A stretch of 64,000 nt of DNA from assembly GCA_963818505.1 (NCBI GenBank), contig CAWFSJ010000001.1, positions 620,001-684,000 on the forward strand, in the 5' to 3' direction. The position numbers and the translations under genes are program-made. Below the pieces are notes generated by a model. The model was given only the letters and a program-made list of their open reading frames with translations, searched no databases and was not told the origin of the DNA. Below, piece by piece: positions 43,043 to 51,930 of this stretch. Each line of letters begins with the position of its first letter. Position 1 is the first letter of the stretch. The stretch comes from JADKAV01 sp963818505. Lineage in GTDB: Bacteria; Actinomycetota; Actinomycetes; S36-B12; UBA10799.

Positions 43043-44649
43043 AGTTGAACGCCTCGTTCGCAGGCTTACTGGGGGCAACGGTGGGAGCTTCCCTGAGCGT
43101 CATGCCCTCGCTCATCCCCCGCTCATCGCTGATCCAGGGTCTGCTGCTGGGCGTCCTTGCCGCGATCGGCTACGGCGCGGGCGCCTTCGTCGGATGGCTG
43201 ACCCGCTCTGCGCGCAAAGATCCTGACTGGCGTCCGAGCGGGAAGATGCGGATGGTCAGCGGCACCCTGATGGGTGTGCTTCTGCTGGCCGCACTCGTGG
43301 TGGGCTTGCGATGGCAGCGCGAACTAGCCGTCGTCACGGGAGTCTCCCCGCCAGCTGCCACGTGGATCCCGGTTGCCGCCGGCGTCGGACTGCTGGTCTT
43401 CTGTCTGCTGGTCGCGGCCAGCAGAGGAGTCCGTTGGGCCACTGGCCGCTTGGGCCGTGCCATGAAGCGCGTCGCGTCCCCGCGGGTGGCCACCGCATCA
43501 GCGGTGACCGTCAGCGTTCTGGCTGGCGGGTTGATGCTCGCCCGCCTGCCCGACACAGCAGTGTCCCTGCTCAACCCGGTCTTCGAACGCATGAATGCGC
43601 GCACCCCTGCGGGGGTCTACCCGCCCAACAGTCCGGTGGTATCCGGCGGCCCGGGTTCGCAAGTACCCTGGTCTGCTTTGGGCTCCCAAGGCCAGGCCTT
43701 CGTTGCGGGCGTGACCGCGACCGCCGACCTGCAGTCGTTCTCCGGCACACGGGCTCGCAACCCGATCCGCGTCTTCGTAGGCATTGAGTCAGCCTCGACG
43801 GCGCAGCAGCGAGCCAGCCTGGCAGTCGGCGAACTCGAGAGGTTCGGCGCCTTCGACCGCGAGGTGATCGCGATCGGGACCAGCGCCGGTTCGGGCACGG
43901 TGGACCCGGGGGAAGTGACGCCGCTGGAGTACTTGTTCAACGGCGACGTGGCCACCGTCTCGACCCAGTACTCGATCCTGCCGAGTTTCCTGTCGTTCGC
44001 CGTGGACCAGCCGAACTCCGTGGAGGCTGCCCGCAGCCTGCTCGATGCCGTACGCGCCAGACTCGCTCAGGAACCCGAGGCAACCCGCCCCCGACTGGTC
44101 GTCTTCGGCGAGAGCCTCGGAGCGTACGGGGCCAACGGCGCCTTCGCCGATCTTGAGCAGTTGCTGTCGCAGACCGACGGCGCGATGTTCCAGGGACCTC
44201 CCAACTCCACTTCTCTGTGGCAGCGGTACACAGACCTGCGGCAGCCGGACAGCCCGCAGCGCCAGCCCGTCTACGACAACGGCCGTCACCTGCGATGGGC
44301 TAACACGCCCGCGGCCCTCGCGACGCCCGCCGCACCGTTCGAAGCGCCCCGCATCGTGTACTTGCAGAACGCCTCGGACCCGGTCGTGTGGTGGTCTCCG
44401 CGCACCCTCTGGCAGCGCCCGGACTGGATGAGCGAACCCCGCGGACCCGGCGTGCTCACGGTGCCCTGGATCCCGTTGGTGACTTTCGCCGGGCTCTCCG
44501 GTGACATGCTCAACAGCCAAGGGGTGCCGGCGGGACATGGTCACGTCTACGGAACGGCGCCGGTTTTCGCGTGGGCTGACATCCTGCGTCCCACAGGGTG
44601 GACTGCGGCTGATACTGCCCGTCTGGCTGAACGTTTGGGGGGCAACTGA
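43039..44649 (+). CDS. Membrane alpha/beta-hydrolase (Abhydrolase_9 family)
   Basis: The 536-residue protein has four or five N-terminal membrane helices (to about residue 175), then a hydrolase domain. The nucleophile elbow FGESLG lies at about residues 356-361, an acid candidate in QNASDPVVWW and the His in PAGHGHVYG. This matches the Abhydrolase_9 family with its membrane N-terminal domain. The active site probably faces outside the membrane. It is translationally coupled to the amidohydrolase, suggesting joint processing of one substrate class. Substrate unknown. Confidence 0.85.
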   Translation: MKLNASFAGLLGATVGASLSVMPSLIPRSSLIQGLLLGVLAAIGYGAGAFVGWLTRSARKDPDWRPSGKMRMVSGTLMGVLLLAALVVGLRWQRELAVVTGVSPPAATWIPVAAGVGLLVFCLLVAASRGVRWATGRLGRAMKRVASPRVATASAVTVSVLAGGLMLARLPDTAVSLLNPVFERMNARTPAGVYPPNSPVVSGGPGSQVPWSALGSQGQAFVAGVTATADLQSFSGTRARNPIRVFVGIESASTAQQRASLAVGELERFGAFDREVIAIGTSAGSGTVDPGEVTPLEYLFNGDVATVSTQYSILPSFLSFAVDQPNSVEAARSLLDAVRARLAQEPEATRPRLVVFGESLGAYGANGAFADLEQLLSQTDGAMFQGPPNSTSLWQRYTDLRQPDSPQRQPVYDNGRHLRWANTPAALATPAAPFEAPRIVYLQNASDPVVWWSPRTLWQRPDWMSEPRGPGVLTVPWIPLVTFAGLSGDMLNSQGVPAGHGHVYGTAPVFAWADILRPTGWTAADTARLAERLGGN

Positions 44650-44675
44650 TCTGGCCTTGAACTCCGAATCCCGGC

Positions 44676-46436
44676 CTACGCCCAGACTCCTTCGCGGTTG
44701 TGCATCAGCAGCAGCAGCAGGTCCTCCGGCGGGCCAACGACATAGGCCTCGTCCCCGGCCTGCAGGGTGGTCTCACTGCGGGGAAGGTGCTCCAGCCCAC
44801 CCTCCCTGGTCAAGGCGATGACCCGGGCCCGCATGGGCAGGTCCAACATGGAGGCACCAGCGAGGCCCCCTTCCGCCTTCACCGTCAGCCGACCGGCGAT
44901 GAACGTCTCCTGATCGACGGCGAACGTGGCGATCACGTCCAGACCTACGGCAGCGGCGACGAACCACGGCGCCGATACCGCAGAGACGCTGCGGACGTGG
45001 TGGAAGTCCATCCTGTGTTCCAGCATCGCTGCGAGGCGTCGGTCGAAAACACGCATCACCACGGGGACACTGGCTGCCCGTGGCCCCAGTGCATCCCGAA
45101 GTGCCAGCCCAGTCTCGATGTTGGCGTACTCGTCGGAGGTCAGCACCGCAACCCCCATCGCCGCCTGCAGGTTGGCCGCCTCGAGCGTCTCAGCCTGCGT
45201 GGCGTCCTGGGCCAGAACCGGGACTCCGAGCGCACGCGCCCGCCCGATGTGCCGGTTGTTGGGATCACGCTCCACCACCACGACCTGTTGCTTCATGGCC
45301 ACCAGGTTCTCGACTACGGCCACCCCCAAATACCCTAGGCCGACGACGATCACATGATCCGACATCCCTGTCACGCGGGCCAGACCGAAGGTCGCGGCTA
45401 TGCGCTGGCTGACCAGATACTCGGTGACCAAAGCGTAGAAAGTGGCGAGCAGCAGGATCGTGGCCAACATGACGAGAATCGCGAAGATCCGCAGGAAAGC
45501 GGGTTGGCTGTCGAAGGAGAAGTCCCCGTATCCGATGGTCGCCATCGTCTCGACCGAGAAGTAGACCGCATCCAAGGCATCCATCGAGCGCCCGGGTGTG
45601 TTGACGTATCCGAACATCAGCACTACAGCGAAGACCGCCGCAAGGCCTACCCAGGCCCCGACGGTCCACTTCAACGCACTGTTCGTGCCGTAGGCCAAGT
45701 TGCGCGCTATCGCCTTGAGGGGGTGCCGACTGGAACCACGCGGGCGCACAGGGGTGCCCATGGCCAGAGCCGGGGCGCCAGCGAGGTCCATCAGCTCCGA
45801 TTGGGCGCCCACCAGAGCAACGCGGTCGCCGCTGGTGACTGCATCATCGCGGCTCGGACACACCACATGGGTTCCGTCCTCGTGCATCACCATGATGGGG
45901 GCGAGCTCGCCGAAGAGGTCCTGTAGGCGCCCGGAGTCGGTCACCTCGACCTCACGGACGACGAAGTTGTCCTCTGCGATCCTCATCCGGTGGACGCGCT
46001 CGTCCAGTACTGATTCGACGAAAGTGGCAGCCGCCTTGTCCGCCGGGTTGACCACCAGCCCCTTGCCGATCGTCGCCGTGACGGCCCTACCGACAGCCGG
46101 GTTGGACTGCCGGACGATCACCCGTGTGTTCGGAGCCAGTTCCTGAACCAGCAGGGCCGCCTCCAAGCATCGAAGATCGTCATCCTCGACGCAGACGACA
46201 GCCAAGGCGCCCGCCAGGCCGGCAGCCCACAGACTGTCTGGATGCCGCGGGCTGCCGCCGATCCTCGGCACGTCCAGCGCCTGCACCGCCCGAAGATGAT
46301 GGTCCTCCCCTGCGCTTCCGACGCTGACCACACGGATGCCTGCCGACTGCAGCAACTCGAGAACGCGCACGCCAAGACCCTGCAGCCCGCAGACAATCAC
46401 ATGTCCGCGCCATTCGAGTGGATCGTTAGCGTTCAT
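44676..46436 (-). CDS. Potassium channel with RCK domains on both sides of the pore
   Basis: The 586-residue protein reads RCK-N (HVIVCGLQGLGVRVLELL, from about residue 10), a TrkA-C-like segment (about 140-215), and a two-helix K+ pore with filter TIGYGD (about residues 298-303). A second RCK-N (HVIVVGLGYLGVAVVENL, about 355) and a final TrkA-C (about 500-580) follow. Most bacterial 2-TM channels carry RCK only after the pore, so this N-terminal copy is uncommon. ATG 46436 gives a start one turn before the first Rossmann strand. It converges with the hydrolase gene (26 bp). Confidence 0.88.
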   Translation of the reverse strand: MNANDPLEWRGHVIVCGLQGLGVRVLELLQSAGIRVVSVGSAGEDHHLRAVQALDVPRIGGSPRHPDSLWAAGLAGALAVVCVEDDDLRCLEAALLVQELAPNTRVIVRQSNPAVGRAVTATIGKGLVVNPADKAAATFVESVLDERVHRMRIAEDNFVVREVEVTDSGRLQDLFGELAPIMVMHEDGTHVVCPSRDDAVTSGDRVALVGAQSELMDLAGAPALAMGTPVRPRGSSRHPLKAIARNLAYGTNSALKWTVGAWVGLAAVFAVVLMFGYVNTPGRSMDALDAVYFSVETMATIGYGDFSFDSQPAFLRIFAILVMLATILLLATFYALVTEYLVSQRIAATFGLARVTGMSDHVIVVGLGYLGVAVVENLVAMKQQVVVVERDPNNRHIGRARALGVPVLAQDATQAETLEAANLQAAMGVAVLTSDEYANIETGLALRDALGPRAASVPVVMRVFDRRLAAMLEHRMDFHHVRSVSAVSAPWFVAAAVGLDVIATFAVDQETFIAGRLTVKAEGGLAGASMLDLPMRARVIALTREGGLEHLPRSETTLQAGDEAYVVGPPEDLLLLLMHNREGVWA

Positions 46437-46554
46437 CCCGCTTCGAAGGTTACCGATCAAGCAGCGGTTTTGCGCCCAAGTGCGTCGGTGATCACTAAGG
46501 TGCGGGGCTGTTTCGGCCGATGCGTAGCGTCAGAGGCGGCTGCAGGGAGGTGCG

Positions 46555-48240
46555 ATGAACCCACGACTCGGAGACATCCTCGTGTCCTGGGGTGTCATCA
46601 CGGAATCCCAGCTGAATCATTGCCTGAGCATGCAGAGCAAGCAGACGAATGGCTCACGCCGCCGGCTCGGTCGCATCCTGCTCGATGAAGGCTTAGCCAC
46701 CGAGATCACGTTGGCTGCCGCACTGGCTCAGGCCTATGGACTCAACGCAGTCGACCTCTCGACCCAGGAGGTGGACAGCAAAGCAGCTCACCTTCTGCCC
46801 CAGTCCGTGGCCCAGCGCACCGGAGTGCTGCCCATCGGCATCTCGGGTAAGACCGTCCACCTGGCCGTGGCCGACCCGGTGGACGTGGTCGGGATCGACG
46901 ACGTGCGTATGACGCTGCGGCAACTGTTGGGTGATGTCGACATACACGTCGCGGTGGCCCCCGAGAGCCAGATCCGGCGCAAGCTGGCCGCGACTTGGAG
47001 TGAGGCCAACACCGCGGAGGCGCTGAGCATCTTCGACGCTCACGGCGGGGACACGGTCTTGGAGGATTCGGAGAGCGACGAAGGGGCGATCACGGCTGTA
47101 CGGCAGATCCTCACAACCGCTATCCAACTCGGCGCCACCGACGTGCACGTCGAGCCGCTGCCCAATGAGGTGAGGATCCGTATGCGGGTGGACGGTGCCC
47201 TGCGCCGAGTCATGTCCCTGCCACGCTCCGGTCAGGCGCCCTTGACCTCCAGGATAAAGATCATGGCCAGCCTCGACATCGCCCGCAAGCGTGTTCCGCA
47301 GGACGGCCGCGCGCACACCGTGATCAACGGCCTGAGTTACAACATGCGTGTTTCGACATTGCCCACTCTTCGCGGCGAGAAGGTCGTCATTCGGCTGCTG
47401 ACCGACGTCGGCGAACTTCCGACCCTGTCCACGCTGGGCCTACCGTCGGCCCAGTTGCAGATGCTCAACCGGACATTGCGCAGCCCGCAGGGTCTGGTGC
47501 TGATCACCGGGCCGACGGGCTCGGGCAAGACTACGACCCTGTACTCGGCGATCAACGAGATCATCACCGGCGACCGGAATCTGATCACGCTGGAGGAACC
47601 TGTCGAGATCGAGTTGCCCGGCGTCAGTCAGGTGCAGATCGACGAGAAGTCCGGCATGACATTCGAGGCTGGACTGCGTTCGGTACTGCGCCAGGATCCA
47701 GACATCATCATGGTCGGGGAGATCCGCGACCAGACGACAGCCGAGCTGGCGATCCGCGCCGCGTTGACGGGTCACCTTGTCCTCGCCACCGTGCACACCA
47801 ACGACGCTGCCTCAGCCGTCGTCCGGCTCGTCGACATGGGCGTGCCCCGCTACCTCATCGCATCGGCGTTGACCTTGGTGATCGCCCAGCGACTGGTTCG
47901 CAAGCCCTGCCCTTCCTGCGTGGTGCCCGATGTCGCCGATCAAGACACAAGAGCCCGACTGCGTCTCACCGATCGGCAAGCGCAGGCCATGATGCGCGGG
48001 ACCGGTTGCGAGCAGTGCGAAGGCCGTGGCTTCCGCGGGCGCACCGGCGTGTACGAGATGCTGCCGTTCGCCCCCGAGGTACGCAAGGCCCTGCTCGCAG
48101 GCGGCGATGAGAACGCACTCACGTCTGCGGCGCGAGCGTACGGATGGCGTCCCCTGGTCGAGTCCGGAGTTGACGTGGCGTGCGCCGGGCGCACGAGCCT
48201 CAGCGAGATCCTGCGGGTATTGGTGACCGAGCACGGGTGA
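46555..48240 (+). CDS. GspE/PilB-family assembly ATPase with MshEN domain
   Basis: The 561-residue ATPase has an N-terminal MshEN domain. RLGDILVSWG and RLGRILLDEG each open a 23-24 residue motif (RLGxIL..G...L...L..Q), which binds cyclic di-GMP in MshE. The motor domain shows Walker A GPTGSGKTTTL (about residue 319), Walker B IIMVGEIRD, and a zinc site of CPSC and CEQCEGRG. It powers type IV pilus or type II secretion assembly elsewhere, but no pilus, pilin or secretin gene is in this window. GGGAGG lies 5 nt before the ATG. Confidence 0.9.
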   Translation: MNPRLGDILVSWGVITESQLNHCLSMQSKQTNGSRRRLGRILLDEGLATEITLAAALAQAYGLNAVDLSTQEVDSKAAHLLPQSVAQRTGVLPIGISGKTVHLAVADPVDVVGIDDVRMTLRQLLGDVDIHVAVAPESQIRRKLAATWSEANTAEALSIFDAHGGDTVLEDSESDEGAITAVRQILTTAIQLGATDVHVEPLPNEVRIRMRVDGALRRVMSLPRSGQAPLTSRIKIMASLDIARKRVPQDGRAHTVINGLSYNMRVSTLPTLRGEKVVIRLLTDVGELPTLSTLGLPSAQLQMLNRTLRSPQGLVLITGPTGSGKTTTLYSAINEIITGDRNLITLEEPVEIELPGVSQVQIDEKSGMTFEAGLRSVLRQDPDIIMVGEIRDQTTAELAIRAALTGHLVLATVHTNDAASAVVRLVDMGVPRYLIASALTLVIAQRLVRKPCPSCVVPDVADQDTRARLRLTDRQAQAMMRGTGCEQCEGRGFRGRTGVYEMLPFAPEVRKALLAGGDENALTSAARAYGWRPLVESGVDVACAGRTSLSEILRVLVTEHG

Positions 48241-48260
48241 CCGTGATGCGGTGAACCCGT

Positions 48261-50030
48261 CTAGAAACCGAGCACCGGGGCCGGGCGCAAGGAGTCGGAA
48301 CGGTTGCCTGTACCCAGTTGGCCGGACTCGTTGGACCCCCAGCATGTGATCTTCGTGCCGGTCACGGCGCAGGTGTGGTAGGCACCTGCGGCGATGGCCG
48401 TGGCCGCACTGAGACCCGACACGCGGGTGGGCGCGTTGTGGTCGTTCTCAGTTCCGTCACCGAGTCGGCCCCCGGAGTTGCGCCCCCAGCAGCGAGCGGT
48501 CCCGCCTGTGAGGACCGCACACGTGTGATACGCGCCCGCGTCCACCGCCGCCAATGAACCGATGGCCACCGCAGTGGGAGTCAGCCGGTCCGAAGGTCCT
48601 GGATCACCCAACTGCCCGTAGGTGTTGGAACCCCAGCAGGACAGGCTCGCGTCGACTAGGAGCGCGCAGGTGTGGAACACCCCAGCCGTCAGCATGCTCA
48701 CCGGGCCCAACGAAGGACGAACCGGGGTTGCCGAGTCGGTGCGGCTGTTGTTGCCCAGTTGCCCGGAGTCGTTGCGTCCCCAGCAGCGCACCGAGTCGTT
48801 GTCCAGCACCACGCATGTGTGAGCGAATCCAGCAGCCGCTGACTGCACGGAGGCCAGCAGCGGCACTGCGACCGGCTCGTCCTCGAAGGCGGAACGGGTG
48901 ACACCGAGTTGTCCGTGATCGTTGCGTCCGAAACAGCGCACGGCGCCGCTGGTCAGAACCGCGCAGGTGTGCTCACCGCCCACTGCGATGTCCGCAGCCG
49001 CGGGCAGATCGACCAGAACCGGAACGGCGGAGTCCTGCCTGTCCCCTTGCCCGAGTTGACCGTAGTCGTTGCGACCCCAGCACCAGAGTTGCCCGTCGCC
49101 CTGCCGAGCGCAAGTGTGGTCCCCACCTGCAGCGACTTGCACCACGTCGTCCAGATCGATCAGCACCGGTTCGTCACTGTCCTCGCGGGTGCCATCGCCG
49201 AGTTGGCCGAAGGTGTTCGCCCCCCAGCACTCGACCCGATCCCCCGAGCCGGCATCCTCATCGACCACGGGCACGACACCCTGGTCGATGAGCAGATCAC
49301 AGGTGTGGGAGTTGCCGGCGGTGACCGCGGCGGCCTCGCCGAGGGTACGCACCGTGACCGACGCAGGACGGCTGGCATTGCCGGCAGTGTCGAGCATGAA
49401 GACGCTGTAGGAGTACCTGGTGTGGGAGCGGACCTCGGAATCGGTGACCTCGGTGGCGATTCCCTGCACGGGCACCAGACGGCCCTCGTCGAGGGACTGC
49501 GGCGCCTGTGCGCCCGGTTTGCGGCGGATCGCCACCTGCGCGATGTCGGGGGCCTGCCCGTTGCGCCATTTGAGCCCGATCGCGTCTGTGGTCGTCGAAG
49601 TCACCTCGACGTCACTCGCGGGGCCAGGAGGGTAGATGTCCGACCGGGGATTCCAGGTGTAACGAAGCCGCAGCAGTGACGGTTTCTTGCTGCGCACCTT
49701 GACCCGCACAGGCAGGTCCGCCACAGCCGATGTGCCGCCGTCCGTGACTATCGGGGTGGCCCACACGCGATAGGTGCCGGGCCGCAGATTACGCAACTTG
49801 CCAGCTGTCGGGATCTTCTTGCGGTACTCCTTGCCCGCCACAGTGATCTTGGCGGTCCGGCCCTGTGGAACGCCCTCAGCGACGACGCGCAAGGAACCAC
49901 CCGAACCCTTAGCACTCACCACCGTCGCGGCGCTAAGGCCAGGCGGCGACGAGGCGAAGGACGGTGCCGCGGCAAGCGGCATCAGCGAGGCTACGGTCAG
50001 CAGTGCTGCTGACCCTCTCAGCCTGCGCAT
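48261..50030 (-). CDS. Secreted RCC1-repeat beta-propeller protein
   Basis: The 589-residue product has a signal peptide (residues 1-27), an Ig/Fn3-like region (about 115-215, DVEVTSTTTDAIGLKW), and about seven RCC1 repeats from residue 225 to the end. Each repeat carries AAGxxHTCAxL...xxCWGxNxxGQLG. Paired Cys in every repeat suggest disulphide bonding outside the cell. The binding partner is unknown. ATG 50030 has a near-perfect AAGGAGG 5 nt upstream. It converges with the GspE-like gene (20 bp). Confidence 0.88.
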   Translation of the reverse strand: MRRLRGSAALLTVASLMPLAAAPSFASSPPGLSAATVVSAKGSGGSLRVVAEGVPQGRTAKITVAGKEYRKKIPTAGKLRNLRPGTYRVWATPIVTDGGTSAVADLPVRVKVRSKKPSLLRLRYTWNPRSDIYPPGPASDVEVTSTTTDAIGLKWRNGQAPDIAQVAIRRKPGAQAPQSLDEGRLVPVQGIATEVTDSEVRSHTRYSYSVFMLDTAGNASRPASVTVRTLGEAAAVTAGNSHTCDLLIDQGVVPVVDEDAGSGDRVECWGANTFGQLGDGTREDSDEPVLIDLDDVVQVAAGGDHTCARQGDGQLWCWGRNDYGQLGQGDRQDSAVPVLVDLPAAADIAVGGEHTCAVLTSGAVRCFGRNDHGQLGVTRSAFEDEPVAVPLLASVQSAAAGFAHTCVVLDNDSVRCWGRNDSGQLGNNSRTDSATPVRPSLGPVSMLTAGVFHTCALLVDASLSCWGSNTYGQLGDPGPSDRLTPTAVAIGSLAAVDAGAYHTCAVLTGGTARCWGRNSGGRLGDGTENDHNAPTRVSGLSAATAIAAGAYHTCAVTGTKITCWGSNESGQLGTGNRSDSLRPAPVLGF

Positions 50031-50095
50031 CCGAACCTCCTTCAGCGAATTGCACCTAAAGTAACCACATCGACCCTGCTGGGCCAGGACTTGAC

Positions 50096-50278
50096 TTACG
50101 TGCCCGACTTTCGGTTTCCACCACCTCGTGTGGTGATGAAGTACCCAACACCTGCACCAGCACCCGCCGCAATCGCGATTGAGGACAGGGTCTGACTGTC
50201 CAGCAGCCGCCCGAGGACCCACACGATCAGGGCACACGCCACAGCGACAATCACCGACACGAGAATCGATCTGCCCAT
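50096..50278 (-). CDS. Small membrane protein
   Basis: The 60-residue product has two hydrophobic segments (about 5-24 and 31-50) and a basic tail RGGGNRKSG. Not recognised. Support for it being real comes from the TAGGCT box exactly 6 nt before ATG 50278, as in lipA, and the absence of a competing frame. Confidence 0.55.
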   Translation of the reverse strand: MGRSILVSVIVAVACALIVWVLGRLLDSQTLSSIAIAAGAGAGVGYFITTRGGGNRKSGT

Positions 50279-50284
50279 CCTGAG

Positions 50285-50290
50285 AGCCTA
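50285..50290 (-). promoter_or_regulatory. Predicted -10 box for the small membrane protein
   Basis: TAGGCT on the minus strand ends 6 nt before ATG 50278. Confidence 0.5.
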
Positions 50291-50320
50291 AGCGATAGGC
50301 ACCGAGGCTCCCCTCGTGCC

Positions 50321-51175
50321 TCAGAACTGGGCGATTCCACCGTCGATGGTGACCACGAGTGCGCCAGCGTCGTTGCGCTGCAGAATCTCTCGCGCCCGAC
50401 GCCCGGGTGCAAGCAACACGGCTTTGCTCAGCACCTCCGCCAACCACGCTTCGCGAGCGATGACCGAGACGCTGGCGAAGTCGGATTCAGCGGGTCTACC
50501 CGTGCGCGGATCAATCAGATGATGGCCGATGCCGCCGTCCGCGTAGTCCCACGCACGCAGTAGAGGAGTCGATGTGCACACTGCCCCCTGGTCAAGCTTC
50601 ACGCTCAGCGGGGTTGGTAGGTCGATGGGCGTTTCGATGGTGATGTTCCAGCGGCCCTGAGGTCCCTGCCCTATGCACCGCAGGTCGCCACCGATGTTAA
50701 CCAGCGCCGACTGGGCACCAGCCCGGATGAGCCTGTCTGCCACCAGATCCGCCGCCAGACCCTTACCGATCCCGCCGGAGTCGATCGCTTGCGTGGAACT
50801 GATGTGCGTATCGTCCATGACGACTTCGGCGCGGTCCCCCGGGGTCGCAGGGCGGGGCACGACCGGACTGCTCAGTTCGTCGAAGTCCCGGTCGTACCCG
50901 GCCGCCTCGACCTGCTCAACGAGGAACGGGTTGAAAAGGCCATCGGTCAACTCGTAGCCTTCGACGGCGCGCTGTACCAGCACGCGCGTGTCCGCATGGA
51001 CCTCGACTGGCTGATCACCGATGCTGGCCAACTCACTGGGCGCGAACCGGGTCCAGAGTGCCTCCAACCGCAGAACCTCGTCGCGTGCCCAGTCCAGATC
51101 CGCCGAACCCACTACACGGATGTGGCAGTCCGTGCCCATGGCACGGAAGCGGCAGTCGCTGACCGAGGGCTTCAA
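50321..51175 (-). CDS. apbE: ApbE-type FAD:protein FMN transferase
   Basis: The 284-residue protein has FRAMGTDCHIRV at the start, the Mg/FAD motif IDSGGIGKGLAADLV (about 155-169), NIGGDLRCIG, and GGIGHHLIDPRTGRPA near residue 225. All are ApbE signatures. It covalently attaches FMN to Ser or Thr of a target protein outside the membrane. No signal peptide is seen with the start used here. TTG 51175 is inferred because it overlaps the lipoprotein stop (TTGA); ATG 51140 would cut into the conserved start. The target is not identifiable in this window. Confidence 0.85.
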   Translation of the reverse strand: MKPSVSDCRFRAMGTDCHIRVVGSADLDWARDEVLRLEALWTRFAPSELASIGDQPVEVHADTRVLVQRAVEGYELTDGLFNPFLVEQVEAAGYDRDFDELSSPVVPRPATPGDRAEVVMDDTHISSTQAIDSGGIGKGLAADLVADRLIRAGAQSALVNIGGDLRCIGQGPQGRWNITIETPIDLPTPLSVKLDQGAVCTSTPLLRAWDYADGGIGHHLIDPRTGRPAESDFASVSVIAREAWLAEVLSKAVLLAPGRRAREILQRNDAGALVVTIDGGIAQF

Positions 51176-51747
51176 CTGCCCTTGGAGTTCGAGTCGTTCT
51201 CGTCGTCGGAACTCTCGTTGCCGCACTTGTCGACGACACTCTTGTCCGCACCCACACAGACCTCGAAGTACGTCGGCCCGTTGTCCGAGCCGCCGGCCTG
51301 GACGCTGACGAAAGTCGCCTCGTCCTTGGCATCCATGCCGTAGCCCGAGCCACCCCACTTCCCCCAGCCGCCGCCGCTGCCGCCGGCGTTGGTGATCGTG
51401 AAGCCCGCCGACTTGAGTTGCGACTCGTAGGACTTGACGACGGCCTCGGCGCTGGTACCAGAGATCTTGTACCGGGTGTACTGCATCCCAGACTCGTCCT
51501 CACTGTCCACCTTCTTGGCCCCGTCAGGTGGCGGCGGGACGTTGGCTGCCGCGCTTGTGGGGGCCGCAGTTGTCGCAGCAGGGGCCGCTGCTGTTGTTTC
51601 AGCAGGTGCCGCAGGGGTCGCCGCCGTCGTCTCCGTGACGGTCACAGCCGGTTCCGGTTCTGATGAACCCGATGAGCAACCGGTGAGCACCACCCCGGAC
51701 GCCGTCACCGCGAACGCCGCACGCATCGCCCAAGGGATGTTCGTCAT
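51172..51747 (-). CDS. Lipoprotein of unknown function
   Basis: The 191-residue product has a signal peptide with lipobox VVLTGC (Cys at about residue 24) and an Ala/Thr/Pro spacer. A domain of about 110 residues (YTRYKISGTSAEAVVKSYESQLKSAGFTIT) follows, with a Gly/Trp loop and a disulphide pair CVGAD...DKCGN. The acidic tail is Asp/Ser-rich. ATG 51747 has GGAGG 7 nt upstream. It is translationally coupled to apbE (4-nt overlap). No clear FMN acceptor motif of the S/T-G-A-S/T kind is seen, so it is not obviously the ApbE target. Confidence 0.75.
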   Translation of the reverse strand: MTNIPWAMRAAFAVTASGVVLTGCSSGSSEPEPAVTVTETTAATPAAPAETTAAAPAATTAAPTSAAANVPPPPDGAKKVDSEDESGMQYTRYKISGTSAEAVVKSYESQLKSAGFTITNAGGSGGGWGKWGGSGYGMDAKDEATFVSVQAGGSDNGPTYFEVCVGADKSVVDKCGNESSDDENDSNSKGS

Positions 51748-51876
51748 TAGGCCCTCCAGTCGCACAAAGTGATCGAACCGTAGCGCAAGGTAGTCATCGG
51801 TTGCGCGGGGAAATCGACCGGTCACCAGCTGGAGACCCGCCGCGCCAAGCAATGTGGGAAACACGCAACTCAGTGG

Positions 51877-51913
51877 CCGAAAAACCACATTGCCCCCGCG
51901 CGGCCGGGCGGGG
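51877..51913 (-). terminator. Possible terminator after copA
   Basis: GCCCCCGC (51890-51897) and GCGGGGGC (51906-51913) form a strong GC stem. On the minus strand a TTTTT follows about 8 nt later, so the T-run is not immediately adjacent. It sits 17 bp past the copA stop. Confidence 0.45.
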
Positions 51914-51930
51914 GCGTGCGCGCCCGCCGA

